A DNA stretch of 36,361 nt from a virus, in the IMG/VR virus record IMGVR_UViG_3300033150_000980, positions 1-36,361 of that record, one strand, 5' to 3'. Positions 16,488 through 25,223 of this stretch are shown in pieces. A program made the translations under genes and the position numbers. The notes beneath the pieces are model-generated. The model was not told where the DNA came from, did not search any database, and worked only from the letters and a program-made list of their open reading frames with translations. Position 1 is the stretch's first letter. Every line of letters starts with the position of its first letter.

Positions 16488-18707
16488 ATGAAGACACCAT
16501 TAGATGATATGTTAAAAGCTGAGTTAATACCCAAATCTGAATATGATGACTTAATCAAACACAAATATCGAAGGATTAAGTTAGTAGATATCTTTGATAA
16601 AAAGTATGAATCTAAAAGAGGTAGGAAACCTTTAACTGTCTATGACTCAGGTGTTCAAGAATTAGCTAGAGGTAGAAAGACAGACATTTATGAACCTAGT
16701 TCAGAAATTATGGCTTTAGAAGTATTCAATCGTGCTTATGGTCGCATCATGAGACAGGAAGCTAATAAAGCTCTTCTTGGATTATCCAAGAGTGACCCTA
16801 AGAATCCATTTGTTAGATCGAAAGATGGCAAAGAAGGAATTCCTTCAGGTTGGCAAAGGATCTTTGTGTTTGATAAGGGTGAGAGGAAAGCTCTTTACAT
16901 TTCACCTAAGATGAGTAAAGAATGGTTAACCTCTTCATCAGAACTACCTTATAAATATGGAAGGTTTATACAGTATATTTCTGGTTCAGCTGTACTTCGT
17001 ACGTTTGCTACTGGCATTGAATGGGGATTTGCAATGGCTAATATCCCAAGAGATGTTATGCATATATATTATGCTGCAAGAGTTTGGGAAGATGGACAAT
17101 GGAAGAGTGCATACAGTCCTCATTTACCAATCTTTCTACCACAAATAGGTATGGACATTGCAAGAGTATTTCCAGATGTTGTTGTTAGAGGGAAGAAAAC
17201 TCAGAATTACTTCGACTACGGTGGTGGAATGGAGTTCTTAGTTCATCAAGGGTTAATGCTTAGAAAAGGTAAACATCTAGAGCCAGGACTTGCTAAGCCA
17301 TTGAAAGCATTAAGTTGGTTTGGTGAGACGTCTGAACTTACAACAAGGGTTGCTATTAAAGAACATATGATACGTAGAAGAGCAAGAGAAAAGGGAATTA
17401 CAGTTGAAGAGGCAAGGAAAGATAAGGACATTCAACGTGAAGCTTCTTTCGTTGCTAGAGATTACATGGACTTTGGTCAAGGTGGAGGAATTACAAAAGC
17501 AGCTGATAATGCTATGCCTTATCTAAATGCAGCTGTTCAAGCAACAAGAGGTTTATGGAGAACTGCTAAAGACAATCCTAAAGAGTTTGCTTATAAGACA
17601 GCTGAGATTGGGCTTGCAACAACTTTGATTTATTCAGCAATGAGAGAACAATGTCCTGAGACAGCAAAAGCATTGCAAGGATCTATGGCACTGCAGAATA
17701 ATTTATGTATTCCAGTTGGTGATAACTTTGGGTTTGAGGATGAAAAGGGACAGACAAGATATTGGGGATTTAAAGTCCCTTTAGACCCAAGTCAGAGATT
17801 TTTCAAAACTTTCTTTGAAGCAGCTTATGATAAGTCTATGGGATATGATGTAGATGTAGATAGGGTAACTAACAATATGTTAGAGCTTTCTCCTGTTGGC
17901 GTTTCTAGTATGTCTCCTACAGTATCAGGTGCTATTGGTTATCTTTATAACAAAGATCTTTGGAGAGATGAAGATGTTTGGAAGAAAACAAAGCCATTTA
18001 GTTATGGTCTCACAGTTGATGGTAAGTGGGTAGGTAGAAGTGAGGAGTATGATAAAGATACTCATGAATTCTTTAAAGATATAGGTAAACCTACAAAGAT
18101 ATCACCAAAGGGAGCACAATTTGTTGCTGGAGAACTTTTCACAAATAACTCTACCTGGGCTTATTTAATGGGCAAAGGTTATGAAAAGTTATTTGCAGAT
18201 GCCCCTAAGGAAAAAGTGGAACAGCATTGGGCTATGACTTTGAGTAAAATGCCAATCACTGGTAGATTCATTTTTGTAACTAATCCTTATTCAAAACATG
18301 CTGGAAAGATTGAGGAAGATGTAGAAGCTTATGCAGTGAAAAGATGGGTTGAGACAAGAGAACTTGATCGGCTTACTGAGGGTTATTTATTTGAGAAAGC
18401 ATTTGAAAAAAGTGATGTTATTAAGTATATTAAATCTTTCAAAGATATAGATACCCGTGAGCGATTGAGGGAAAGGTTTGATTTTCAAGTTGCTATAAGG
18501 AAACTTCCTGAACGCTCCTTCTGGCTTCGATTGAGGAGTTTAGCTCCTGAAATTAGAGCCAGTCGTTATTATGATAGATTGAATAGTGCTACACCTAAAG
18601 AACATGAGCAACTTATGAAAGAGAAAAGCATTGTAACTAAAGCCGGTGGATTCTTCACAGATAATTTTTGGTTAGAGCTTAAAAAAATTAGAAGAGAAAA
18701 AGAATAA
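16488..18707 (+). CDS. Giant polyvalent virion protein, C-terminal part
   Basis: 739 residues from the first ATG, but the frame is open back to about 16365 and there is no ribosome site at 16488, so translation probably comes from upstream. Residues about 155-420 (RTFATGIEWGFAMANIPRDVMHIYYAARVW, VARDYMDFGQGG, NAAVQATRGLWRTAKD, all approximate) resemble the C-terminal helical domain of large phage virion proteins of the LPD38 type. The remainder is mixed helical and ends in a basic WLELKKIRREKE. It is the last plus-strand gene, 2 nt from a convergent gene. The family link is from memory of the sequence pattern and should be treated as moderate. Confidence 0.68.
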   Translation: MKTPLDDMLKAELIPKSEYDDLIKHKYRRIKLVDIFDKKYESKRGRKPLTVYDSGVQELARGRKTDIYEPSSEIMALEVFNRAYGRIMRQEANKALLGLSKSDPKNPFVRSKDGKEGIPSGWQRIFVFDKGERKALYISPKMSKEWLTSSSELPYKYGRFIQYISGSAVLRTFATGIEWGFAMANIPRDVMHIYYAARVWEDGQWKSAYSPHLPIFLPQIGMDIARVFPDVVVRGKKTQNYFDYGGGMEFLVHQGLMLRKGKHLEPGLAKPLKALSWFGETSELTTRVAIKEHMIRRRAREKGITVEEARKDKDIQREASFVARDYMDFGQGGGITKAADNAMPYLNAAVQATRGLWRTAKDNPKEFAYKTAEIGLATTLIYSAMREQCPETAKALQGSMALQNNLCIPVGDNFGFEDEKGQTRYWGFKVPLDPSQRFFKTFFEAAYDKSMGYDVDVDRVTNNMLELSPVGVSSMSPTVSGAIGYLYNKDLWRDEDVWKKTKPFSYGLTVDGKWVGRSEEYDKDTHEFFKDIGKPTKISPKGAQFVAGELFTNNSTWAYLMGKGYEKLFADAPKEKVEQHWAMTLSKMPITGRFIFVTNPYSKHAGKIEEDVEAYAVKRWVETRELDRLTEGYLFEKAFEKSDVIKYIKSFKDIDTRERLRERFDFQVAIRKLPERSFWLRLRSLAPEIRASRYYDRLNSATPKEHEQLMKEKSIVTKAGGFFTDNFWLELKKIRREKE

Positions 18708-18709
18708 GA

Positions 18710-18940
18710 CTATTTTTTAATATAAATACCTGTAACTTCCCATATCTTCATCCTAGCAATTTCTTTAAGGCTTTGTTTTGAGGTTTTACACAAAGGGCTT
18801 GATAGATATATCTCTTTATCATATGCTGAGGCTATAAAACTTCCATTACTGTATAAGCCTCTATAAAATTCTATATCAATATTTCTTAATTTATCATGAA
18901 TAGTAAATCCAAGTCCTTTACTTTTATCTATTTCAGGCAT
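18710..18940 (-). CDS. Small protein of unknown function
   Basis: 76 residues from the ATG at 18940, chosen over an upstream in-frame ATG because GAAGGGA, part of the adjacent palindrome, lies 5 nt before it. Mixed alpha/beta, with YRGLYSNGSFIASAYDKEIYLSS in the middle; no membrane segment. It is the last gene of the minus-strand block and converges on the giant virion gene. No family recognised. Confidence 0.65.
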   Translation of the reverse strand: MPEIDKSKGLGFTIHDKLRNIDIEFYRGLYSNGSFIASAYDKEIYLSSPLCKTSKQSLKEIARMKIWEVTGIYIKK

Positions 18941-18946
18941 ATTTCC

Positions 18947-18969
18947 CTTCGTTTTATAATTAAACAAAG
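18947..18969 (-). repeat. 23-nt RBS-associated palindrome, copy 6
   Basis: On the minus strand it reads CTTTGTTT, AATTATA, AAACGAAG and then GGAAAT before the ATG at 18940; the right arm forms the ribosome site. Confidence 0.8.
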
Positions 18970-20181
18970 TTATACATCAAGATTTAATATTTTAATAACG
19001 TCATCTGCTTGAGGTCTATGAACAACCTTAGCCATTTTCATTGCTTCCACTGTTGATAAAACTCTATCCATTGTCAACTTATCCATATCATTTCTAAAAT
19101 GTTGAGCTAATTGCCATATAGGAACTTCACTTGTCTTAGACATTCTTAAGAATGCAATGACCCTCTGTAAAATATCAGCTGTATCACTTCTTCCATATCC
19201 TTTAAAAACACCTTGCATTTTAAGCTCAACCTCTTCCAATACATCAACTGCTCTTTTTATATCAGCAGTAGTAAGGGTCATTTGGTTCTCATCACTATCT
19301 CTTGAAACAGACATAATCATTGAAAGTTTCATAATATGATTAGCCCTCCTCGATATGTAGCCGTCAAATCTATCATCATAGAAAGGTGGATTCTCTTCAG
19401 CTTTAACCCTCCAGTCAGACCAATAGTTTAAGAATCCCTTTGTATATTTAAACTGTCCTGAGAGTAAAGTTATCTTATCTAAATCATGGAGAAGAGATTT
19501 CTTCAACTCTTTCTCCTCTTCAGTTTCCATAGGGAGGAGAACTATCTTTTCCATCTTCTCTTCATAAACATAGATGATTCTACTTGTAAGTCCACCACCT
19601 ATAGCATCTATAGGGAGGGAACTTCTAATTAAGGAAGGAGTAGTTGCGCCAAAAAGATTCACCCAAACACCTACAATTTCCTCCTTCTTCCTAGCAATTG
19701 TTTCATAAGCCCACTTCCTATCACAGTCATACCAGTCACATAAAGCAGACATCATTTCTTTATTATGGTATCCTAAGAATACAGTGAATTCTTTAGAGAA
19801 GATAGTCATTGAAGAATGAAACTGCATCTTACCTGAATTTAAATCAGGGTCTTGATAGTTAGTTTCCTTAAGACGTCTGATTAATGCTTGGAGGGAAGTG
19901 GCCTGTGCAGCCACTTTAATCTTACCTATTTCTTCAATTAAATCAAGTCCAGGATTCATGGCTGTTCCTTTACGGACTCCTGAAGGGCCTACAAGGACAA
20001 TGTAAAGATTGGGGTAGAATAGTAGGGAAGAACCCCACTGTACAAAGCACTTACGTTGGAGAGCAGATGCAAGTACAGAGATAGCTGTCCAAAAGCGGAA
20101 GAGTCTTGGAGGTTCTGTGTTCTCGGTGAACTGCATATAAGCATCTATCCAGTCAGGAAGCTTTCTGTTTAGTTTTATCAT
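18970..20181 (-). CDS. DUF3987-like replicative helicase/ATPase
   Basis: 403 residues. G65-P-S-G-V-R-K71-G-T73 is a P-loop of the type found in DUF3987/primase-helicase phage ATPases, preceded by FYPNLYIVLV, the usual strand. The N-terminal PDWIDAYMQF and PPRLFRFWTAISVLASAL are typical of that family, as are the FSKEFTVFLG and FGATTPSLIRSSL blocks that correspond to the motor motifs. The C-terminus has a winged-helix-like end. A separate primase domain is absent. It would unwind DNA for the polymerase encoded upstream. The start forms an ATGA overlap with the previous small gene and has no ribosome site of its own, so it is probably translationally coupled. Confidence 0.75.
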   Translation of the reverse strand: MIKLNRKLPDWIDAYMQFTENTEPPRLFRFWTAISVLASALQRKCFVQWGSSLLFYPNLYIVLVGPSGVRKGTAMNPGLDLIEEIGKIKVAAQATSLQALIRRLKETNYQDPDLNSGKMQFHSSMTIFSKEFTVFLGYHNKEMMSALCDWYDCDRKWAYETIARKKEEIVGVWVNLFGATTPSLIRSSLPIDAIGGGLTSRIIYVYEEKMEKIVLLPMETEEEKELKKSLLHDLDKITLLSGQFKYTKGFLNYWSDWRVKAEENPPFYDDRFDGYISRRANHIMKLSMIMSVSRDSDENQMTLTTADIKRAVDVLEEVELKMQGVFKGYGRSDTADILQRVIAFLRMSKTSEVPIWQLAQHFRNDMDKLTMDRVLSTVEAMKMAKVVHRPQADDVIKILNLDV

Positions 20182-20393
20182 ATGGAAGAAGCTACTATTA
20201 TATTATGGTTTGTAGTAACTTTTTGTAACTTATTAAAGTACATTGTACCACTTGGACTATTTACAAGTTCATTATGTTCCTTCTCTGTTAGTATTAATAT
20301 ATCTGGTCTGGTGTCCTTATATACAATTCCCTTTAGACTAGTCCATAATTTACGGTGTTCAGCATATTTTTTGTTTATCCAAAGTAAGACCAT
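20178..20393 (-). CDS. Small protein between polymerase and helicase
   Basis: 71 residues. A perfect AGGAGG lies 6 nt before the ATG although the start is inside the polymerase gene (35-nt overlap), and its stop overlaps the helicase start, so translation of this gene probably feeds the helicase. Sequence is mixed alpha/beta (PDILILTEKEHNELVNS), with no motif I recognise. Its place suggests a replication role. Confidence 0.72.
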   Translation of the reverse strand: MVLLWINKKYAEHRKLWTSLKGIVYKDTRPDILILTEKEHNELVNSPSGTMYFNKLQKVTTNHNIIVASSI

Positions 20394-22884
20394 TATAAAC
20401 CTCCTTTAATTTATCCGCTAAAGTTTCAATATCATTAGGAATATTTTTACTTTTAAATTCCTTCATTAAATCCTTACACATGTTGAATCCTATACATAAG
20501 TCTGCAGGAACTTTTATTTTGGTACTTCTCCAATACATAGGAGTCTCCAGGCTATTTTTAATCCTAATCAATATTTCAGCATGCTGTTTCCAAGGAAGAG
20601 ATAAAGGTATTTGAAAAACCACTGAATCATGCACTTGGGTTAATAATTCTACAGGTTTAAACCACTGCTGATTATCATAGATAAATTCAATACCTTGTTC
20701 ATTAATCTTATCAGCAGTTGTTGATTGAGGAAGTTGTGCATAGCCTTCACGATATGTAGCTTCACATGAAGCTTTAGTAACTTTTGGAGGATTAGGAATG
20801 ATAGGTCCCATGAAGATTCTTTTGCGCCCAAAGAGGTTTGTAACAGTTCTATCTTTCTTAAGCATAGACTGAATCAATGCTTGATAACCTTGTCTGATTT
20901 GAGGATAAGCTTGGTGAAGTTTATCTAATATATATTTAGATTCTTTTTCAGTTATCTCATTTACAAGTGCAAACTTTTTATATCCTGTATCGTAATTAAC
21001 TGCGTGATTGCACTTTTTACCGAAGTACCTTTCAGAATGTGTTCCATCACCTAGAGAACATGTTCCATCTTCATCTGTTACTTCATTATAAGACTTTCCA
21101 AAGATCATTGAAGCAGTAAGTCGGTGCATGTCTTTACCGGATTCAAAAGCTTCAATCATAGGAATTATTCCTCCAACGTAGGCAACAATTCTATTCTCGA
21201 TCTGGCTAAGGTCGAAACTGTACCCGATATATCCTTCATCAAAAAGGAAAAATCGTAGGAGATCATGTGGCCAGTTTTGTTGATTACCTCCAGTTCCAAA
21301 GATAGTTTCACCTGATGATAGTCTTCCTGTTTCAGCTCCAACTGGTTTATACGAACTACGATACCTTCCATCTTTATCTACCTTTCCTATGTTCAAATAA
21401 GTCGATTTACGTTTATTAGCATGTCTTAAGGCAAGGATAATTTTTGCTTCACTATGTCCTTTCCTTGCCAATCTTTTCATTGCATCTACATCACAAGTTG
21501 TAACCCACTGACCTTTAGAGTTTCGTTTTTTATAAGGTTTAAGACCAAGTGAATTATAGAAATATTCTTGAAGTTGATTCGGAGAGTTATAATTAAGTTC
21601 AAAGCCTACTTTTTTATTTAAAAGTTCTGCATTTTCCTCTATATAAATATCTATCTTTTTCTGCTCCTCCAACATCCCACTTACATCGACTTTAATTCCT
21701 CTCTCCATCATATAAAGTAAAGGTGGAATTAACTTCCTTTGGCGGTCATAAGTTTCAATATTCCCTTGACGTTTTAGATCTTCAATTTGCATAGGATGTG
21801 CAGCAGAGGTTGCAATAGCATCCATTCCATTATAAGTCCACCAGTTTTCCCAAGTTCCTCCACCAGCTGCCTTCATCCATTTCTTTCCATCTTCCTTATA
21901 ATAAGGTATATCAGTATGCATTGAGGTTACGAAGTCAAGACCTGCACGGAAATCTGGGAAAGAAATTTTCTGAGCAATCTGTGTGCAGTGTATTTCACCT
22001 AATGGCCGCATACCATATTTATGAAGAAGAAATTGACAATCGAAGATGAAATTAGCACCCCTTTTGGAAATTCTTTCTTCCTGCATAATTGCAGTAATTA
22101 ACAGCATTATTTCATATTCTTGTTCAACATTAAAGTAATCACCTTGAGAACAGCGAAAAGGGACACAAAAAGCATTGTTAGGATTAGTTGCAAAAGCAAT
22201 ACAGTCAAGTTCTTCATTAATAACTTCAATATCAATATCGAGAGTTGTACCTCTAAGGCCTTGTTCATAAGCATTCTTTAACAATGCTACAGATTCATTA
22301 TAAGATGGTTTAATCTTTACATTCCTCTCTTCACGTCTAAGTTCATGAAATTGAGATTCATGTTTAGCTCTTTTTAAATCAAAGCAGATTAAGGGTTTAT
22401 TCATGAAGTTGAACTTTGGTGGGATGAAAGTTGCAGGATGGAAGGTAGGTACTATCTTTAATCCAGGGATAAGGGTTGATTCTAATATAGACCCTCTCCA
22501 TTTAGTTATTCCCACACGGTTTGTTAGAGCAATTAAGGGTATATTGCCATAAGCTACAACAACATTTAGATTTGGAAGTGCTTCTAATTCCCTCTTTAGT
22601 TCATTAATATAGGTCCATCCATCTTCAGAGATAGTATACTTTCCATAGGAACCTATGTTTATATAATGAGAGATTGGGGCATCTAAATCTTTAATTACAT
22701 TTGTTAGATAGCATTCTCGTCTAATAAGTCCAGCTATTTGCATACAGGAATCTTGACCTTTTCCGGCAGGGCCTACAAATGGAGTTGGAGGATTCCATCT
22801 TATTTCTTGAACTCCTGGTTGCTCACCACATATAGCAAGAGTTGCATCTTTAGGACCTCTAGGTGGGACGTAGGTGTGTTTCAT
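20359..22884 (-). CDS. DNA polymerase I-type with N-terminal uracil-DNA-glycosylase domain
   Basis: 841 residues in three parts. Residues 1-185: family 4/5 uracil-DNA glycosylase, with GEQPG (20-24), the FVGPAGK loop (36-42) and HPAT (149-152). Residues about 210-370: 3'-5' exonuclease with D216/D218/E220, D282 (NFIFDCQF) and D355 (YNGMDA). Residues about 385-810: family A polymerase with motif A FDLSQIENR (D558), motif B K623/K624 to Y631 (KKCNHAVNYDTGYKKF) and motif C VHDSVVF (H752, D753). All catalytic residues appear intact. It is the replicative polymerase of this phage; the glycosylase part may check template uracil. A glycosylase-polymerase fusion is known in SPO1. The start shares ATGA with the preceding small gene. 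Confidence 0.93.
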   Translation of the reverse strand: MKHTYVPPRGPKDATLAICGEQPGVQEIRWNPPTPFVGPAGKGQDSCMQIAGLIRRECYLTNVIKDLDAPISHYINIGSYGKYTISEDGWTYINELKRELEALPNLNVVVAYGNIPLIALTNRVGITKWRGSILESTLIPGLKIVPTFHPATFIPPKFNFMNKPLICFDLKRAKHESQFHELRREERNVKIKPSYNESVALLKNAYEQGLRGTTLDIDIEVINEELDCIAFATNPNNAFCVPFRCSQGDYFNVEQEYEIMLLITAIMQEERISKRGANFIFDCQFLLHKYGMRPLGEIHCTQIAQKISFPDFRAGLDFVTSMHTDIPYYKEDGKKWMKAAGGGTWENWWTYNGMDAIATSAAHPMQIEDLKRQGNIETYDRQRKLIPPLLYMMERGIKVDVSGMLEEQKKIDIYIEENAELLNKKVGFELNYNSPNQLQEYFYNSLGLKPYKKRNSKGQWVTTCDVDAMKRLARKGHSEAKIILALRHANKRKSTYLNIGKVDKDGRYRSSYKPVGAETGRLSSGETIFGTGGNQQNWPHDLLRFFLFDEGYIGYSFDLSQIENRIVAYVGGIIPMIEAFESGKDMHRLTASMIFGKSYNEVTDEDGTCSLGDGTHSERYFGKKCNHAVNYDTGYKKFALVNEITEKESKYILDKLHQAYPQIRQGYQALIQSMLKKDRTVTNLFGRKRIFMGPIIPNPPKVTKASCEATYREGYAQLPQSTTADKINEQGIEFIYDNQQWFKPVELLTQVHDSVVFQIPLSLPWKQHAEILIRIKNSLETPMYWRSTKIKVPADLCIGFNMCKDLMKEFKSKNIPNDIETLADKLKEVYNGLTLDKQKIC

Positions 22885-23051
22885 TCATCCCACCCTTCTG
22901 TAAAAGTATAATTACACCTTTCACATTTCCACCCAGTGTAAGAAGAACCTGACCCACTAGGATTATCTCGATCATGAAGATAAAAATGTCTATGTAGGCA
23001 TATAGATCTATGCCCGAATATCCAGCATATAAGTTTTCTAAATCCTTTCAT
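22881..23051 (-). CDS. Small zinc-binding protein, DUF1660-like
   Basis: 56 residues. It begins MKGFRKLICWIFGHR and ends with WKCERCNYTF, so Cys 9 and His 14 can pair with Cys 43 and 46 to bind zinc. This matches small prophage proteins of the DUF1660 type. GGAG lies 7 nt before the ATG and palindrome copy 7 just upstream. The stop overlaps the polymerase start (ATGA), so the two are probably co-translated. Confidence 0.75.
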   Translation of the reverse strand: MKGFRKLICWIFGHRSICLHRHFYLHDRDNPSGSGSSYTGWKCERCNYTFTEGWDE

Positions 23052-23059
23052 CAATTCTC

Positions 23060-23082
23060 CTTTGTTTAATTTTGAAACATAG
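23060..23082 (-). repeat. 23-nt RBS-associated palindrome, copy 7 (diverged)
   Basis: On the minus strand it reads CTATGTTT, CAAAATT, AAACAAAG followed by GAGAATTG and the ATG at 23051. Confidence 0.6.
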
Positions 23083-23086
23083 TTGT

Positions 23087-24409
23087 TTACATCTTATACG
23101 TCTTCACCAAGAATGAATCTCTATACTCCTTGCTCAATTCAAACCCTGTACCAGCCATACCAAGTTCTTGTGCAGCTATTAATCCATTACCACTTCCCAA
23201 GAATGGGATAAGCACCCTCGAGCCTGAGAAAGCAAAAGTTTCATAAATCTCTTTCATCAGTTCAATAGGGCGTTCAGTTGGATGAGTTTTATATTGAGGT
23301 GGGACTGGAGAGAAATTGAAGATGTTACTTCTTCCTGGTTTAGCTAGTGCCGGACGTCCTTTCCATGCATAAAAGAACATTTCATAGGAATTAGCAAGAT
23401 GAATTTCAGGTCTTTTAGATTGACCTGAAGATTTAGTCCAAATGCCACACATTCGGTGAGCATTAAATCCTGCTTTAATAATTGCTTGATATATAGTTTC
23501 AAAGTGAGGCTCTGGAGCAAACCAGAATATAAGCCAGGAGTGTTCAGCCATCTTTGTGTAGACAGTTGATAACAATCTCTGTAAGAATCCTGGATAGTCT
23601 TTTTTAGAGACTTCATTATATGATTTTCCATAAGCATAATCTTTCTTTGCTGAACTCCCTTTATCAGAACCATCTATGTTAATGGCATAAGGTGGGTCTA
23701 TCTCCACAAGATGGAAGTATTCATCTGGGAGTTCTTTAGAACCTTCAAAGAAATCCTTTAAAACAAAGTTATTCATCAACTGCTGCTTATCAGGTGCAAT
23801 GCTTTCTTGTTCAATCTTCTTTGCAAGAACATCCTTAATTATAGTCTCATTCATTTTATCGAGAATCTTACTTGCATCTTTTTGTGTCTTGCATTTGTCA
23901 AAGATTCCAGGGAAAGCATCTCTTGCATCAGCTCTTCTAATTGCAGATGATACATAACCTTTAGATTTACCTATCATTTCTGCTGTCTCTTTCATTCCCC
24001 ATCCTGGACTATCAGATAATGTTGAAATCTTCTCACCATGAACCTCTTGTTTGAGCTTATGTATTTTACGAGTAAGTTCATCATTCTCATGAAATTCGAG
24101 ATCTTTTCGATGAAGATTTTCAGCTAGCTCAATACTCTTTATTTCAAGTTCTGTGATATCAGGTGGATATATTCTAACTGGTATTTCAGTGATATTGTTC
24201 CTAATTAATACAGTAAGCCTACGTTCTCCAGCAAGTAGTAAATAAGGTTTTTCCCCGTTGTTTTCTTTTACTGCTAAGGGAGAAATCAGACCTGATTCTT
24301 TCAAACTTATCTCAAGTCCATCTAGATCACCGAATTCTTTACGTGCTCTTTCGCTAATTTCTATTTCTGAAATAGGTATCATAGATACCTTGCCAATGTT
24401 GATAGTCAT
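23087..24409 (-). CDS. ParB-domain / DNA N-methyltransferase fusion
   Basis: 440 residues. Residues 1-100 are a ParB/sulfiredoxin-like nucleotide-binding domain with G61-E-R-R64, and about 135-160 (GMKETAEMIGKSKGYVSSAIRR) is its helix-turn-helix. From about 225 it is a DNA methyltransferase of the beta type: D238-P-P-Y241 first, then the SAM-binding F403-L-G-S-G, with HPTERPIELM before it. DPPY indicates amino-group methylation, N6-adenine or N4-cytosine. No restriction enzyme is adjacent, so it is probably a protective or regulatory orphan enzyme, with the ParB part possibly giving specificity. GAGGT precedes the ATG. An HNH gene lies immediately upstream. Confidence 0.88.
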   Translation of the reverse strand: MTINIGKVSMIPISEIEISERARKEFGDLDGLEISLKESGLISPLAVKENNGEKPYLLLAGERRLTVLIRNNITEIPVRIYPPDITELEIKSIELAENLHRKDLEFHENDELTRKIHKLKQEVHGEKISTLSDSPGWGMKETAEMIGKSKGYVSSAIRRADARDAFPGIFDKCKTQKDASKILDKMNETIIKDVLAKKIEQESIAPDKQQLMNNFVLKDFFEGSKELPDEYFHLVEIDPPYAINIDGSDKGSSAKKDYAYGKSYNEVSKKDYPGFLQRLLSTVYTKMAEHSWLIFWFAPEPHFETIYQAIIKAGFNAHRMCGIWTKSSGQSKRPEIHLANSYEMFFYAWKGRPALAKPGRSNIFNFSPVPPQYKTHPTERPIELMKEIYETFAFSGSRVLIPFLGSGNGLIAAQELGMAGTGFELSKEYRDSFLVKTYKM

Positions 24410-24412
24410 TAT

Positions 24413-24910
24413 TTACCTCATAATTTGCCGTTTAAATACTGTTATATTTCCATACAATACATTATAGATGACACTTCTAGACACACTGAAGAGTTCAGCT
24501 AACTGTGTTTGACTAAGGTTCTTATATTTACGTAAGACCTTTACCATTTCAGCTTCATTTGAAGTAAGTCTTGAATGAAAACATCCCACTGTAGGATTCT
24601 TAGACCTCTTGATATAATCCTTCATATTATCTGAATTAGTCCCTAAGTACAAATGTGCTGGATTGATACATCTTTTATTATCACATCTATGAAGCACTAA
24701 TTTTCCTTCTGGAATTATTCCATAGTATATCTCCCATGAAATTCTATGTGCTCGACATCTTTTACCTAAACACCAGAAATCCCCATATCCATGATCTGAA
24801 ATTGTTCCATCCCAGTTCCAACACTCACCAGCTTGCATACTATCTACTTTGTCAAAGAACCGATGTTTAACTGACTGACTATGTATGCCATTCATAGTTA
24901 TAAATTCCAT
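24413..24910 (-). CDS. HNH endonuclease with C-terminal helix-turn-helix (copy A)
   Basis: 165 residues. ECWNW (near 30), AHRISWEIYYG (near 55) and VLHRCDNKRCINPAHLYLGT (about 72-91) form an HNH_3-type nuclease with a Cys-rich zinc site. Residues about 113-155 (LSQTQLAELFSVSRSVIYNVL) are a helix-turn-helix for DNA binding. Such free-standing homing endonucleases spread by cutting relatives at or near the insertion site. AAGGA precedes the ATG. It sits exactly between the gene for a 71-aa protein and the methyltransferase, with 1-3 nt gaps. Copy B is at 32393-32869. Confidence 0.88.
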   Translation of the reverse strand: MEFITMNGIHSQSVKHRFFDKVDSMQAGECWNWDGTISDHGYGDFWCLGKRCRAHRISWEIYYGIIPEGKLVLHRCDNKRCINPAHLYLGTNSDNMKDYIKRSKNPTVGCFHSRLTSNEAEMVKVLRKYKNLSQTQLAELFSVSRSVIYNVLYGNITVFKRQIMR

Positions 24911-24912
24911 AA

Positions 24913-25128
24913 TTATCCTTCTAATAATTTAAGTAATTTCTGTGCCTGTAATTTAGATAATTCCTTAGTTTTAACTTTTGCTTCTTTTTTCTTATATTTC
25001 TTTGTGTATTTTTTAGAGGATACCTTCTGTATCCTTCTTGAAAGACGAATAGTTCGAAGAAGTTCTATGGCTTCATCTGTGGACATTTCTGAGATTGACT
25101 CCTGAGGGAGGTCTTCTATAGTTGACAT
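24913..25128 (-). CDS. Small basic protein of unknown function
   Basis: 71 residues: acidic N-terminus (IEDLPQESISEMSTDEAIELL), then a strongly basic Lys/Arg/Ser-rich centre (RRIQKVSSKKYTKKYKKK) and a Leu-rich helical end. It may bind nucleic acid or a partner protein, but no family is recognised. GGAGA lies 7 nt before the ATG, and it follows the tiny membrane peptide gene with a 13-nt overlap. Confidence 0.7.
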   Translation of the reverse strand: MSTIEDLPQESISEMSTDEAIELLRTIRLSRRIQKVSSKKYTKKYKKKEAKVKTKELSKLQAQKLLKLLEG

Positions 25129-25220
25129 TGATCAGTTCTCCATTTATATATTATTTGATGTATTATGAGGCCTATAAGGAATATTAAAGATAACCACCAT
25201 AAAATCTTTAGAGCTAACAT
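25116..25220 (-). CDS. 34-residue single-span membrane peptide
   Basis: MLALKILWWLSLIFLIGLII is a clean membrane span, followed by a short charged tail. GAGGAGA lies 8 nt before the ATG, and the gene begins 3 nt after the previous stop. Short membrane peptides in early phage regions can act in membrane disturbance or exclusion; here that is only a possibility. Confidence 0.62.
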   Translation of the reverse strand: MLALKILWWLSLIFLIGLIIHQIIYKWRTDQCQL

Positions 25221-25223
25221 CGG

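Noticed and set aside
20182-20409. Plus-strand frame of 75 codons
   Set aside because: Shadow of the 71-residue minus-strand gene and the polymerase end; no ribosome site.
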